DNA of 64,000 nucleotides from Burkholderiales bacterium PBB2 (GCA_002255955.1 NKIM01000022.1:25523-89522), one strand, 5' to 3'; positions 17,607 through 27,099 are shown, numbered from the stretch's first letter. Made by a program: numbers and translations. The notes: generated by a model from the letters alone, not told the origin.

Positions 17607-18632
17607 TCATTCCGCCGACAACTTCCGCTCCCGGATCAGCCGGTGCCAGGTCTGGGTTTCCTGCTGCACGAAGCGGCCCAGGCTGGCCGCGTCGCTGGGC
17701 GTCACTTCGAGCCCGAACTCTTCCAGCCGCGCTTTCAGCTCCGGCAGCTGCAGGGCCCGGCTCAGCTCGGTGCTCAGGCGTGCCGTGATGGGCTCGGGTG
17801 TGCCGCGGGGCAGGAACAGGCCTTGCCAGGCCGAGACATCCACGCCCTTGAGGCCCAGCTCATCGAAGGTGGGCACATCGGGCAGCTGCGCCACGCGCTT
17901 GCCGCTGAGTACGGCCAGGGCGCGCAGCTTGCCGCTGCGGATTTGGGGCAGGCCCGCGGCGGTGTCGAGGATGGCCATGGGCACCACGCCGGCCAGCAGG
18001 TCTTGCACCGCATTGGCCGTGCCGCGGTAGGGCACATGGACGATGAAGCTGCCGCTGCGCTCCTTGAGCATCTCCATGGCCAGGTGGTGCGGGCTGCCCA
18101 CGCCGGGTGAGGCGTAGCTGAACTTGCCCGGGTTCTTCTTCACATCGGACAGCCATTGGCCCACGCTGCTGAAGCCGGCCTGCGGGTTCACCACCAGTAA
18201 CAGGGGGAAGCGGGCCATCAGGCCCACGGGCTGCAGGTCGCTGGGCGTGTAGGCCAGCTTTTTGTACATGGCGCTGTTGAAGACCATGGCACCGTTGTCG
18301 CCGCTGAGCCAGGTGTAGCCGTCTGCTGGCGACTTGGCCGCGGCGTCGGTGCCGATGCTGCCCCCGGCGCCGGGCCGGTTGTCGATGATGATTTGCTGGC
18401 CGAGCTGCTTGCTCAGTTGCGGCGCCAACTGGCGTGCCAGAAAGTCCGAGCCGCCGCCGGCCGGGTAGGCCACGATCCATTTGATCGGGTGGGCGGGCCA
18501 GCTGCCGGCATTGCCGTTTTGCGCCCAGCTGCCGCCGCTGCTGCCCAGCAGGGTCAGTCCAGCCAGTGCCGCCAGGGCTAGGCTCCAGCGGCGCCTCTGT
18601 GCTTGCGGGCCGCCAGGATTCTTCTTCGTCAT
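17607..18632 (-). CDS. Bug/TctC-family tripartite tricarboxylate transporter substrate receptor
   Basis: 341-residue periplasmic solute receptor of the Bug family, very abundant in Burkholderiales. A signal peptide (RRRWSLALAALAGLTLLG ... WAQ) precedes the mature domain. Family landmarks are IVAYPAGGGSDFLARQLAP, IIIDNRPGAGGSIGTDAAAKSPADGYT and YASPGVGSPHHLAMEML. Receptors of this kind bind carboxylates and usually serve TctAB permeases; many, as here, are orphans with no permease gene nearby. A GAGGAG site precedes the ATG at 18632. It is divergent from the HIT gene. Confidence 0.92.
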   Translation of the reverse strand: MTKKNPGGPQAQRRRWSLALAALAGLTLLGSSGGSWAQNGNAGSWPAHPIKWIVAYPAGGGSDFLARQLAPQLSKQLGQQIIIDNRPGAGGSIGTDAAAKSPADGYTWLSGDNGAMVFNSAMYKKLAYTPSDLQPVGLMARFPLLLVVNPQAGFSSVGQWLSDVKKNPGKFSYASPGVGSPHHLAMEMLKERSGSFIVHVPYRGTANAVQDLLAGVVPMAILDTAAGLPQIRSGKLRALAVLSGKRVAQLPDVPTFDELGLKGVDVSAWQGLFLPRGTPEPITARLSTELSRALQLPELKARLEEFGLEVTPSDAASLGRFVQQETQTWHRLIRERKLSAE

Positions 18633-18693
18633 CGGGGTCTCCTCATCTGCATTGCTACAGTCGGCGCATCTTAGTCAGCCCCAGCTCGCCGAT

Positions 18694-19158
18694 ATGTCCG
18701 CCCCTCTCAGTGATTGCCCTTTGTGTCGTGATGCGCTGCTCGCTGCGCCCGAGCCGGGTGTGGAGCTGCTGCTGCAGCGGCCACGCTATCGCGTGGTACG
18801 GGTGCTGGATGCGGACTTCCCGGCCTTCTACCGCGTGATCTGGCAAACCCATGTGGCCGAGTTCAGTGATCTGCCTGCGCCCGATCGCCTGGTCTGCATG
18901 GAGGCGGTCACGGCGGTCGAGCAGGCCTTGCGCAGCCAGTTGCAGCCCACCAAGGTCAACCTGGCCACCCTGGGCAATGTGGTGCCGCATCTGCATTGGC
19001 ACGTGATCGCGCGTTTCGATTGGGACACGCATTTCCCCGCGCCCATCTGGGCGGCCGCGCAGCGCGGCGCCGATGCCGTGCGCCTGGCGGCTCTGCGCCA
19101 GGCGCTGCCGGCTCTGGATGCCGCGGTGCTGCAGGCGCTGGAGTCAGTGCCGGGCTGA
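18694..19158 (+). CDS. HIT-family nucleotide hydrolase/transferase
   Basis: 154-residue histidine-triad protein. The motif VPHLHWHVIARFDWDTHFP holds the catalytic H-x-H-x-H-like triad. CPLC near the N-terminus may bind a metal, as in some HIT proteins. Members hydrolyse dinucleoside polyphosphates or nucleoside phosphoramidates. The start at ATG 18694 gives the canonical length; longer in-frame extensions run into the divergent receptor gene. Confidence 0.88.
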   Translation: MSAPLSDCPLCRDALLAAPEPGVELLLQRPRYRVVRVLDADFPAFYRVIWQTHVAEFSDLPAPDRLVCMEAVTAVEQALRSQLQPTKVNLATLGNVVPHLHWHVIARFDWDTHFPAPIWAAAQRGADAVRLAALRQALPALDAAVLQALESVPG

Positions 19159-19337
19159 TGCGCCCGTCCCGCAGCGCCCTTGGCCGCCGGCCCGCCCCTG
19201 CAAATGTCGCCTGAAATCGGTGGCTCTGCCTAGCCCCGGAATGCCCCCATGGGCCACGCTCAGCCCCGACCTAAACTCGGCCGGAACTCTAAAAAGACAG
19301 CGGGCGGGCGGGCGAGACAAGAACGGTTGGGTCTGCG

Positions 19338-20570
19338 ATGGCAGTAGATGCAGAGGCGCCCGGCGCTCCGGATAGGCGTGGCGCGCTGGACGAGGTTTCC
19401 TTGACGCAGGCCGAGGCCTTGATTGCGGACGAGGCTTTTGATGCTGCGCTACAGCACACGCGGGCGCTGCTCGAGCGCTTGCGTGGCCGCGAGGCCGAGC
19501 CGGCGGTGGCCGAGCTCGCGCGCCGCATCTACCAGCTCCGGGGCGATTGCCTGACACGGCTGGACCGCTTCCCCGAACTGCTGGCCGATTGCGCGGCCCG
19601 CATGGACCTGCTCTCGGTCGATCAAGCCTCGGTGCAGCGGGCCGAGCTGATGATCAAGATGTCGTTTGCGCATGCCAATCTGGCCATGCCCGAGCAGGCT
19701 TTGCGCTCGGCCCATGTGGCCTTGCAGGACGCCCTGAACCTGGGCCAGCGCCTGCTCGCGGCTCAAGCCCTGGAGCGCCTGGCCATGGCCTACCTGTCCA
19801 TGGGCGACGGCGTGGCCGCCGAGCGTTTCATGTTTGAGGCGCTGGAGCACAGTGATGCCAGCAGCCCGCCGCAAGAGCGCCTGCGCCGCGTCTCCAATGC
19901 CGTGCATCTGCTGTGCACGCTGCACGATGCCTATCTGGACATGGGTTTGCCGGCCTTGGGTGAATCGGTGCTGGCCCGGGCCCAGGGCCTGCCGGCCAAA
20001 GCCGAAGCCCTGCTGCCCACGGTGCCTGGCCGTTACCTGGTGTGCATGTGGCTGGCCAATCAGGCGCGCTGGCTGCGCCGCCGAGGGCAGCGAGACCAAG
20101 CGCGGCGCGCTTTTGAGGCCTGCCTGGCCCAGGCGTTGAAAGAGGGCTGGCAAGCGGTCAGCCGGCCGGTGCAGCTGGAACTGGCACTGATGGCCGAGCA
20201 GGTCGGTGACTTGCAGACGGCGCTGGCACTTTTGCGCGCTCTGTTCGAGCCCGAGAGCTTGCGTGTACGCGATGTGGTGGCGCTGCCGGCCTACCGCATG
20301 CGTGAGCGCGTCTGCCGTGCGCTGGGGCACGGCCTTGAGGCCGATCAGGCTTCCGAGCGGCGGCGCACCCGCCAGGCGGCGCGCCATCAGGCGGTGCTGG
20401 AGGCCGCGGCGCACAACCACCACCATGGCCAACTCATCCTGTCCACCCTGGCGGCGGCCGAGCGGCAGCGGGTGGATGCCGAAATTCAGCGCCTGCGCAG
20501 CCAGCATGCCGCCGGCACCATCTTGCGCATGCCCGATCAGGACGATTGGTTTCGCCCCGATCTGCCCTGA
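19338..20570 (+). CDS. TPR-type helical repeat protein of unknown function
   Basis: 410-residue protein with no recognised enzymatic motif. Its helices follow a tetratricopeptide-like pattern, for example QAEALIADEAFDAALQHTRALL, AHANLAMPEQALRSAHVAL and ALERLAMAYLSMGDGVAAERFM. These arrays resemble the N-terminal sensing halves of TPR-linked diguanylate cyclases, but no effector domain follows; the C-terminus (QRVDAEIQRLRSQHAAG) looks like a coiled coil. There is no signal peptide, so it is probably cytoplasmic and binds a partner. It converges with the ornithine cyclodeaminase gene. Function is unknown. Confidence 0.7.
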   Translation: MAVDAEAPGAPDRRGALDEVSLTQAEALIADEAFDAALQHTRALLERLRGREAEPAVAELARRIYQLRGDCLTRLDRFPELLADCAARMDLLSVDQASVQRAELMIKMSFAHANLAMPEQALRSAHVALQDALNLGQRLLAAQALERLAMAYLSMGDGVAAERFMFEALEHSDASSPPQERLRRVSNAVHLLCTLHDAYLDMGLPALGESVLARAQGLPAKAEALLPTVPGRYLVCMWLANQARWLRRRGQRDQARRAFEACLAQALKEGWQAVSRPVQLELALMAEQVGDLQTALALLRALFEPESLRVRDVVALPAYRMRERVCRALGHGLEADQASERRRTRQAARHQAVLEAAAHNHHHGQLILSTLAAAERQRVDAEIQRLRSQHAAGTILRMPDQDDWFRPDLP

Positions 20571-20589
20571 GGCATCAGGGCCAAGAACT

Positions 20590-21639
20590 TCAGGCCGCGG
20601 CCTGTGCCTGGGCTGGTTGACTCACCAAGCCCAGCTGGCCGAACAAGTCCTTGGGGTCGGCCATCTGCGGGATCAGGCTCACGTCCTGGCCCAGGCCCAG
20701 CTCGCGGGCCAGGTCGCGCAGCAGGCGCAGCATGGAGTAGTCCTCCAGCGCAAAGCCCACCGAGTCAAAGAAGGTGATTTCTTGCTCGCTCGCGCGGCCG
20801 GCGCACTGGCCCTTGAGTACGCGCCAGAACTCGGTCACCGGGAAATCGGCCGGCATCTGCTGCACATCGCCTTCGATGCGCGATTGCGGCTCGAACTCAA
20901 CAAAGACCGTGGCCATCTCCAGCACGCCGCGGTGCATCTCGGTCTTGCCGGGGCAGTCGCCACCGACGCCGTTGATGTGCATGCCGGGCTCGATCATCTC
21001 GGGCGTCAGGATGGTGGCATTGGTCTTGTCGGCGGTCACGGTGGTGACGATGTCGGCGCCGCGCACAGCCTCGGCCGTGCTCTTGCAGGCGATCAGGCGC
21101 AGGCCGGGCAGGGCGCTCAGATGGCGCTGCAGCTTGGCGGTGGCGGCCGGGTCGATGTCGAACAGGCGGATTTCGTTGATGCCCAGCAGGTGGTGGAAGG
21201 CCAGGGCTTGGAACTCGCTCTGTGCGCCATTGCCGATCAAGGCCATGCTGCGGGCGTTCTTGCGGGCCAGCTGCTTGGCGGCCATCAACGAGGTGGCGGC
21301 GGTGCGGATGGCGGTGCTCAGGGTCAGCTCGCTGAGCAGCTCGGGCCGGCCGGTGGCCACATCGGCCAGCAGGCCCACGGCCATGACGGTGGGCAGGCCG
21401 GCGCGGGTGTTCTTGGGGTGGCCGTTGACGTACTTGAAGCTGTAGAGGCTGGCGTCGGCGATGGGCATCAGCTCGATCACGCCATCGGGCGAGTGGCTGG
21501 CCAGACGGGCGCATTTGTCAAACTCGTTCCAGCGCAGGTAATCGGCTTCGAGATAGCCGACCATGCGCTTGAACAACTCGGCCATGCCGAGGGTTTGGGC
21601 CATTCGGGCGACGTCGTGCGTGTTCAGCAAAGTGGTCAT
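20590..21639 (-). CDS. ocd: Ornithine cyclodeaminase
   Basis: 349-residue member of the ornithine cyclodeaminase/mu-crystallin family, converting L-ornithine to L-proline and ammonia with NAD+. Lys69 (in YSFKYVNGHPKN) and Asp228 (in NGVGGDCPGKTE) fall at the positions of the catalytic Lys69 and Asp228 of the Pseudomonas putida enzyme. The Rossmann motif is ALIGNGAQSEFQ. Length and alignment support true OCD rather than alanine dehydrogenase or SbnB. The gene is divergent from an Lrp/AsnC regulator, which probably senses an amino acid and controls it. Confidence 0.92.
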   Translation of the reverse strand: MTTLLNTHDVARMAQTLGMAELFKRMVGYLEADYLRWNEFDKCARLASHSPDGVIELMPIADASLYSFKYVNGHPKNTRAGLPTVMAVGLLADVATGRPELLSELTLSTAIRTAATSLMAAKQLARKNARSMALIGNGAQSEFQALAFHHLLGINEIRLFDIDPAATAKLQRHLSALPGLRLIACKSTAEAVRGADIVTTVTADKTNATILTPEMIEPGMHINGVGGDCPGKTEMHRGVLEMATVFVEFEPQSRIEGDVQQMPADFPVTEFWRVLKGQCAGRASEQEITFFDSVGFALEDYSMLRLLRDLARELGLGQDVSLIPQMADPKDLFGQLGLVSQPAQAQAAA

Positions 21640-21729
21640 GGGAGGTCTCCGTTGTTCTGTTGAGATGGATTCTTCCCAAGCTCGCTGCTAGCGAGAAGAG
21701 CAAGAACTGATCAAAAAGTGATGGGTTTC

Positions 21730-21763
21730 TGCCATTTCGATAGACATAATTGGCGAAATGGCA
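21730..21763. promoter_or_regulatory. Perfect palindrome in the ocd-asnC divergent region (candidate Lrp/AsnC operator)
   Basis: TGCCATTTCG (21730-21739) and its exact complement CGAAATGGCA (21754-21763) are separated by 14 AT-rich bases, giving 24 bp between centres. It lies between two divergent genes, one of which encodes an Lrp/AsnC regulator. Confidence 0.6.
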
Positions 21764-21864
21764 ATTGAGCGAGGTCAAGGCGCGGGAGGCTGTGCGCTTT
21801 CCGCCCCTGTTTCCTGCGTTCTTGCGCCACCGATGGTGAGGCTGCAAACCCGAGATTTCCTGTG

Positions 21865-22290
21865 ATGGACACCCTGGATCAACAACTGCTCGCGCTGCTG
21901 CGCCTCGACGCCCGCGCCACCGTGGCCACCCTGGCTGCCAAGCTCAAGGTCTCGCGCGGCACGGTGACCAACCGCATCGCCAAGCTGGAGGACGCCGGTG
22001 TCATCGTCGGCTACACGGTGCGCCTGCGGCCCGATGTCACGCCCAACGAGATCTGCGCCTGGATGAGCATTGCCGTGGAGGGCAACAAGACCCGCGAGGT
22101 GATCAGCATCCTGCTGGGCGAGCCCGGCGTGGCCGGCCTTTTCGACACCAATGGCCGCTGGGATCTGCTGGCCGAGCTGCGCGCCGCCACCCTGGCCGAG
22201 CTGGCCGATGTGCTGGAGCGTGTGCGCCTGATCAAGGGCATCGGCGCCACCGAAACAAGCATTCATTTGCAGACCTACAAAGCGGCCTGA
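21865..22290 (+). CDS. Lrp/AsnC-family transcriptional regulator
   Basis: 141-residue regulator with an N-terminal winged helix-turn-helix (LDQQLLALLRLDARATVATL, then LKVSRGTVTNRIAKLEDAG) and a C-terminal RAM amino-acid-binding domain. GLFDTNGRWDLLAEL is the conserved RAM segment. Such proteins form octamers or filaments and respond to amino acids. It is transcribed away from ocd across a 220-bp gap that contains a perfect palindrome, so control of ornithine use and of its own gene is likely. GTG 21862 is an alternative start one codon upstream. Confidence 0.9.
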   Translation: MDTLDQQLLALLRLDARATVATLAAKLKVSRGTVTNRIAKLEDAGVIVGYTVRLRPDVTPNEICAWMSIAVEGNKTREVISILLGEPGVAGLFDTNGRWDLLAELRAATLAELADVLERVRLIKGIGATETSIHLQTYKAA

Positions 22291-22401
22291 ATCCCGGGCG
22301 GCCATGTACATTCACAGTTGGCCCCGGGCTGTGGAGTTCGGCACTTGGGGCTCTGGGCGCTGGCTTGCGCCCGGCATCGGCTTGCAGCGTACAGCCTCAC
22401 G

Positions 22402-24663
22402 ATGAGCGAAGACTTGTTGCCCCCAGATCCCGCGCCGAGTTCCGACGTCAACCGCCAGCTCGAGCTGGCCTTGCGCGAGCGCGACATCATTCTGGCCAGC
22501 GCCGGCCTGGGCATCGTCTACGTGCGGCAGCGCGTCATCCTGCGCTGCAATGGCCGCTACGCCGAGATCTTTGGCTATGCCGATGCCAGCGAGCCGCTGG
22601 GCCGCAGCAGCGTGGAGCTCTACCCCGATGAGCCGGCCTTCAAGCAGCTGGGCGCCGAGGCCTACCCGGTGATGGCCTCGGGCCAGCGCTACAAGACCGA
22701 GCGCCTGATGCGGCGCCGCAATGGCGAGCTGTTCTGGGCCAGCATGACGGGCCGATTGATTGCGCCCGACGACCCGGCGCAGGGCTCGATCTGGATCGTC
22801 GACGACATCACCGAGCAGCGCCAGGCCCAGGACGCCCTGGCCGCGGTGACGGCCGAGCTGCAGCTGATCCTGGAGCATTCCATGGTCGGCATCGTCTTCC
22901 TGCGCGACCGGCGCGTGACGCGCTGCAACCGCAGCTTCGAGGCCTTGTTCGGCTACGAGCATGGTGAGCTGGACGGCAGCTCCTCGCGCCAGTGGTACCT
23001 CAGCGATGCCGATTGGGAGGCCGCCGGCCAGCGCTGCTACGAGCCCTTCAAGCAGGGCCGTGCGTTCGAGGGCGAGATGCTGCTGCGCAAAAAAGACGGC
23101 ACGCCGGTGCACTGCGAGGTGCGCAGCAAGGCCATCGACGTCAGCGACCTTTCGCGCGGCTCGATCTGGATCACCATGGACATCAGTGCGCGCAAGAACG
23201 CCGAGGGTGCTTTGGTGCAGGCCAAGGATGAGCTCGAACACCTGATCAAGAAACGCACCCGCCAGCTGCAGCAGACCGTGCTGGCCATGGAGCAAAAGGT
23301 GCTGGAGCAGCAGCGCGCCGAGGCCCACATCCAGCGCCTGGCCCATTTCGACGCGCTGACCGGCCTGCCCAACCGCGTGCTGCTGGCCGAGCGCTGCCAC
23401 CAGGCCATCGAGATCGCGCGCCGCCATGGCGAGAGCCTGGCCCTGATTTTTCTCGATCTCGACCATTTCAAGAACGTCAACGACTCGCTCGGCCACCGCT
23501 TCGGCGATGAGCTGCTCAAGACCCTGGCGCGCCGCCTCAAGACCGCCGTGCGCGAGCAGGACACGGTCTCGCGCCTGGGCGGCGATGAGTTCATCCTGGT
23601 GCTGCCCGGCACCGACAACACCGGCGCCGGCCATGTGGCCGAGAAGGTCATGGAGCTGGCCGCCCAGCCCTTCCAGATCGAGCAGCACGAGCTCAATGTC
23701 ACGCCCTCGATCGGCATCGCCATGTACCCCTCGGATGGCAGCGATTTCGACGCCCTGTGCCGAAGCGCCGACATCGCCATGTACCGCGCCAAGCAGGACG
23801 GCCGCAACAGCTTCCGCTTCTTCACCAGCCTGATGCAGGCCGAGGCCCGGCGTGGCCTGCAGCTGGAGAACTCATTGCGCCGCGCGCTCGAGCGCGACCA
23901 GCTCAGCCTGGTCTACCAGCCCCAGGTGTCTCTGGTCAGCGGCCAGGTGATCGGCGCCGAGGCCTTGCTGCGCTGGCGCCACCCGGAGCTGGGCGAGGTC
24001 TCGCCCGCCGAGTTCATCCCGGTGGCCGAATCGACCGGCCTGATCGTGCCGATTGGCGAGTGGGTGATGCGCACGGCCGTGCAGCAGCTCAAGGCCTGGA
24101 TGGCGCAGGGCATGGCGCCTCTGGTGATGTCGGTGAATCTGTCCTCGGTGCAGTTCCGCCACAACGACCTGCCGGGTCAGATCAGCCGCATCCTCGATGA
24201 GGCCGCCCTGCCGGCCGAGCTGCTGGAGCTGGAGCTGACCGAGGGCGTGGCCATGCGCGACCCGCAGGGCGCCATCGCGGTGATGAACGATTTGCACCGC
24301 CGCGGCATCCGCCTGTCCATCGACGATTTCGGCACCGGCTACTCCTCGCTCAGCTATCTGAAGAAGTTCCGCGTCTACAAGCTCAAGGTGGACCAGAGCT
24401 TTGTGCGCGACCTGGGCGACGACCCGGAGGACCGCGCCATCGTCAGCGCCATCATCAGCATGGCCCACAGCCTGGGCCTGCAGACCATTGCCGAGGGGGT
24501 CGAGACCCTGGAGCAGATGCAGTTCCTGCGCAGCCAGGGTTGCAAGGAGGTGCAGGGTTATCTGTTCAGCCGGCCGCTGCGCGCCGAGGAGTTTCCGGCC
24601 TTTGTGGCCGCCGGCACCCGCGTGCTCGATGAGCACGCGGAGCTGTGGCATTACGCGATCTGA
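22402..24663 (+). CDS. PAS-PAS-GGDEF-EAL cyclic-di-GMP turnover protein
   Basis: 753-residue signalling protein. Two PAS domains (about residues 15-140 and 145-270) are followed by a coiled-coil linker, a GGDEF domain with an intact GGDEF near residue 393, and an EAL domain beginning near 490 (GAEALLRWRHPE). EAL residues for metal and general-base function are visible in LELELTEGVAM, SIDDFGTGYSSL, LKVDQSFV and IAEGVET. The GGDEF domain also has an RxxD inhibitory site (REQD) five residues upstream. No membrane segment is seen, so the PAS domains probably sense a cytoplasmic cue. I chose ATG 22402 because upstream in-frame sequence looks non-coding. Confidence 0.92.
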   Translation: MSEDLLPPDPAPSSDVNRQLELALRERDIILASAGLGIVYVRQRVILRCNGRYAEIFGYADASEPLGRSSVELYPDEPAFKQLGAEAYPVMASGQRYKTERLMRRRNGELFWASMTGRLIAPDDPAQGSIWIVDDITEQRQAQDALAAVTAELQLILEHSMVGIVFLRDRRVTRCNRSFEALFGYEHGELDGSSSRQWYLSDADWEAAGQRCYEPFKQGRAFEGEMLLRKKDGTPVHCEVRSKAIDVSDLSRGSIWITMDISARKNAEGALVQAKDELEHLIKKRTRQLQQTVLAMEQKVLEQQRAEAHIQRLAHFDALTGLPNRVLLAERCHQAIEIARRHGESLALIFLDLDHFKNVNDSLGHRFGDELLKTLARRLKTAVREQDTVSRLGGDEFILVLPGTDNTGAGHVAEKVMELAAQPFQIEQHELNVTPSIGIAMYPSDGSDFDALCRSADIAMYRAKQDGRNSFRFFTSLMQAEARRGLQLENSLRRALERDQLSLVYQPQVSLVSGQVIGAEALLRWRHPELGEVSPAEFIPVAESTGLIVPIGEWVMRTAVQQLKAWMAQGMAPLVMSVNLSSVQFRHNDLPGQISRILDEAALPAELLELELTEGVAMRDPQGAIAVMNDLHRRGIRLSIDDFGTGYSSLSYLKKFRVYKLKVDQSFVRDLGDDPEDRAIVSAIISMAHSLGLQTIAEGVETLEQMQFLRSQGCKEVQGYLFSRPLRAEEFPAFVAAGTRVLDEHAELWHYAI

Positions 24664-24675
24664 GCGGGTGCCACT

Positions 24676-27099
24676 TCAGGGCCGTGCTTCCAGCTGATGC
24701 TTGGCCGGCCCGGCCAGCAGCGGCGTGGGCCGGGCGCGCATGAAATCGGCATGGCCGGCGCCGTAGTAGGGCGAGAGCGGATGGCCGCTCTGGCCGCCCG
24801 GCATCGACAGCAGGCCCTGGGCCTCATGGCCGGGCGCCACCACCAGGCGCTGCGACTGGCCGTGGCGCTGCTGCATGACCTGGGGCAGATTGCCGTCGCC
24901 GTCCATGCCCTCGACCGGCATGTCCAGCCAGCGGCTCAGAGCCGGAATCGCGCGTGAAAGCACATGCTGGATGCGCGCCGGATTGGCCTCGCCCCAGGTC
25001 GCCTCGGCCAGAGGGCGGCGTTGCTTGCCGCTGCCCTGGCTCATCTCGGCCATCGCCGCGTCGATCTGGCTCAGCTCGACGGCCTCCCAGCTGCTGAAGC
25101 CCGGCGGCAGCAGATGGGCCGGGCGCAGCTCCAGGGCCTGCACCGCGCTGTACTCGAAGTTCTTCTTCCAGCCGATGCGGGTCTTCTCGTCGCCCTGTAG
25201 CTCGTTGCCCAAATCCTTGCCCAGCGCGGCGCGGCTCCAGGCGTCCCAGAGGGCGTCCAGGCAGCGCAGGCGCACGCTGCGCGCCAGGCGGTAGCCGGCC
25301 TGGTCGGCGGCGGCCTGACCGTTCCATTGCTGGAGCAGGCGTAAGGCCTCGGCCTGGGCGGCGGTGGGCGTGGCGCTGGCGGCCAGCCGGGCCTCGGCAC
25401 GGCGCGCCCAGCTCTTGATGAAGCGCGCCTCATGGTCCAGCTGGATGGCGGCCAGGCTGGCTTCGTCATGGCGGGGCTTCTCGCTCAGGCGATCACGCAC
25501 CTGCTGCGCACGGGCGCCGAGGTCAAAGCCGCCATCACCGATCAGCTCGCCCCAGGCGCCAGCGGCCTGGCGGTTGTTGGCCGTCCAGAGCTGGCCCTGG
25601 CTGGGGTTCTTGATCACCGGGTAGTCGGCCGGCGCCAGCCAGCCGCGGGCCGGGCTGTCCAGGCTCTGGAATCTGGCATAACGTTCACCCAGGCCGGAGC
25701 CGCTCCAGAGCCGGCCGGCCACGGTCCAGGCGATCTGGCCTTGGCGGTCGGCCACCAGCAGGTTCTGGTGCGGCAGGCCGGCACGCTGGGCCAGAGCGAG
25801 CACCTCGTCCACGTTGCGCGCCTGCAGGAACTGATCCAGACCCAGGTTGTAGGCCTCGCCCTGGTGCGCCGCCCAGCGCAAGGCATAACGCTGGCCTTGC
25901 AGCGTCTTGGCGATGGGGGCGCCGTCCACCTCTTGCACGCGGAAGGCGCGCGCGAGCTCGCCCTTGACCTCGATGCGCTCGTTGAACACACGCAGGCGCT
26001 CGGCCGGAATCTCGGCCGGCAGCGCAATCCAGTCGAACCACTGGCCGTAGGCATTGGTGAAGCCCCAGGCCACCTGGCCGTTGCTGCCCACCACCAGGCT
26101 GGGTACGCCGGGCAGGCTCAGGCCGGCGGCGCGCAGCGCGCCCTCGCCACGGCCCAGCTGCAGCTGGGTGCGGTACCAGATGCTGGGCACCGAGAGGCTC
26201 AGGTGCATGTCATCGGCCAGGATGGCGCGGCCGTCGGCCGTGCGGCTGCCGGCCACGGCCCAGTTGTTGCTGCCGACCGGGGCTTCATCGAGCGATGTCG
26301 CACGGGCCAGCGCTTCCGGCTTGTGGGCCGATTTCTGCAGATTGAGCAGCTCGGGGCCGGGCAGGGGCAGGGGCAGGGGCGGCAGCTGGCTGCCGTCGAG
26401 GGCGGCGTCCCAGCGGCCACCCCGCGGGTGCAGCCAGTCGAACAGCGTGTCGCCCGCCTTCTCGCGCAGCAGGGCGCGTTCAAAGCCGCCCTGGATGCCC
26501 CCGCTTTGCAGCATGGTGAACATCTCGCCAATCACCAGCAGGGAGTCGACCGGCGTCCAGTCCTGCGGCTCGGCGCGCAGCAGCAGGTACTGCCAGGGCC
26601 GCACGCGCAGGGCGGCCAGGCCGGCGTTGACGCCGCTGGCATAGGCTTGCAGCAGGGCGCGATCGGCCTCGCTCATGCCGGCCAGGCGCTCACTCAGGCG
26701 GGCGCGCAGGCGGTGCAGGCGGCGCTCCTGGTCGCGCTCCACGGCCTTGGGGCCGAACAGGGCAGCCAGCTCACCGGCGGCCGAGCGTCGGCTCAGGTCC
26801 ATCTCGAAAAAGCGCTCCTGGGCATGAACAAAACCCAGGCCGCGGGCCAGGTCCAGGCGGTTCTCGCCCTGCAGCACGGCCGTGCCCAGGCTGTCACGCG
26901 CCACGCTCAGCGGCGCGCTCAAACCGGGCAGCTGGATGCGGCCATCCAGCTGCGGCAGGCTGGCGCGCAGCAGGGCCCAGAGCGTCATGGCCAGCAGCCC
27001 GGCGATCAGCAGCAGGCCGAGCAGGCTGCGGCGCAGCCAGCGGCGCCAGCGCGGCGCGGCGGGACGGGAAGGCAGGGTCGGGGCGGCAGACAAGCTCAT
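24676..27099 (-). CDS. Penicillin-acylase-family N-terminal nucleophile hydrolase
   Basis: 807-residue member of the penicillin amidase family (S45), which hydrolyses acylated amines such as N-acyl homoserine lactones or beta-lactam side chains. A basic N-terminus and one hydrophobic helix (LRRSLLGLLLIAGLLAMTLWALL) act as export signal or anchor. The proenzyme would cleave before Ser277 in VGSNNWAVAGSRT, the beta-chain nucleophile. ILADDMHLSLSVPSIWY and GVPSLVVGSNGQVAWGFTN are family hallmarks. The start is uncertain: ATG 27099 is preferred, a TTG lies 27 bp upstream, and neither has a clear ribosome-binding site. It converges with the GGDEF-EAL gene. Confidence 0.88.
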   Translation of the reverse strand: MSLSAAPTLPSRPAAPRWRRWLRRSLLGLLLIAGLLAMTLWALLRASLPQLDGRIQLPGLSAPLSVARDSLGTAVLQGENRLDLARGLGFVHAQERFFEMDLSRRSAAGELAALFGPKAVERDQERRLHRLRARLSERLAGMSEADRALLQAYASGVNAGLAALRVRPWQYLLLRAEPQDWTPVDSLLVIGEMFTMLQSGGIQGGFERALLREKAGDTLFDWLHPRGGRWDAALDGSQLPPLPLPLPGPELLNLQKSAHKPEALARATSLDEAPVGSNNWAVAGSRTADGRAILADDMHLSLSVPSIWYRTQLQLGRGEGALRAAGLSLPGVPSLVVGSNGQVAWGFTNAYGQWFDWIALPAEIPAERLRVFNERIEVKGELARAFRVQEVDGAPIAKTLQGQRYALRWAAHQGEAYNLGLDQFLQARNVDEVLALAQRAGLPHQNLLVADRQGQIAWTVAGRLWSGSGLGERYARFQSLDSPARGWLAPADYPVIKNPSQGQLWTANNRQAAGAWGELIGDGGFDLGARAQQVRDRLSEKPRHDEASLAAIQLDHEARFIKSWARRAEARLAASATPTAAQAEALRLLQQWNGQAAADQAGYRLARSVRLRCLDALWDAWSRAALGKDLGNELQGDEKTRIGWKKNFEYSAVQALELRPAHLLPPGFSSWEAVELSQIDAAMAEMSQGSGKQRRPLAEATWGEANPARIQHVLSRAIPALSRWLDMPVEGMDGDGNLPQVMQQRHGQSQRLVVAPGHEAQGLLSMPGGQSGHPLSPYYGAGHADFMRARPTPLLAGPAKHQLEARP

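Noticed and set aside
24676..27099. A quorum-quenching acylase (AHL acylase) call for the penicillin-acylase-family protein
   Set aside because: The family includes AHL acylases, but no residue I can see separates them from penicillin acylases, so only the family is named.
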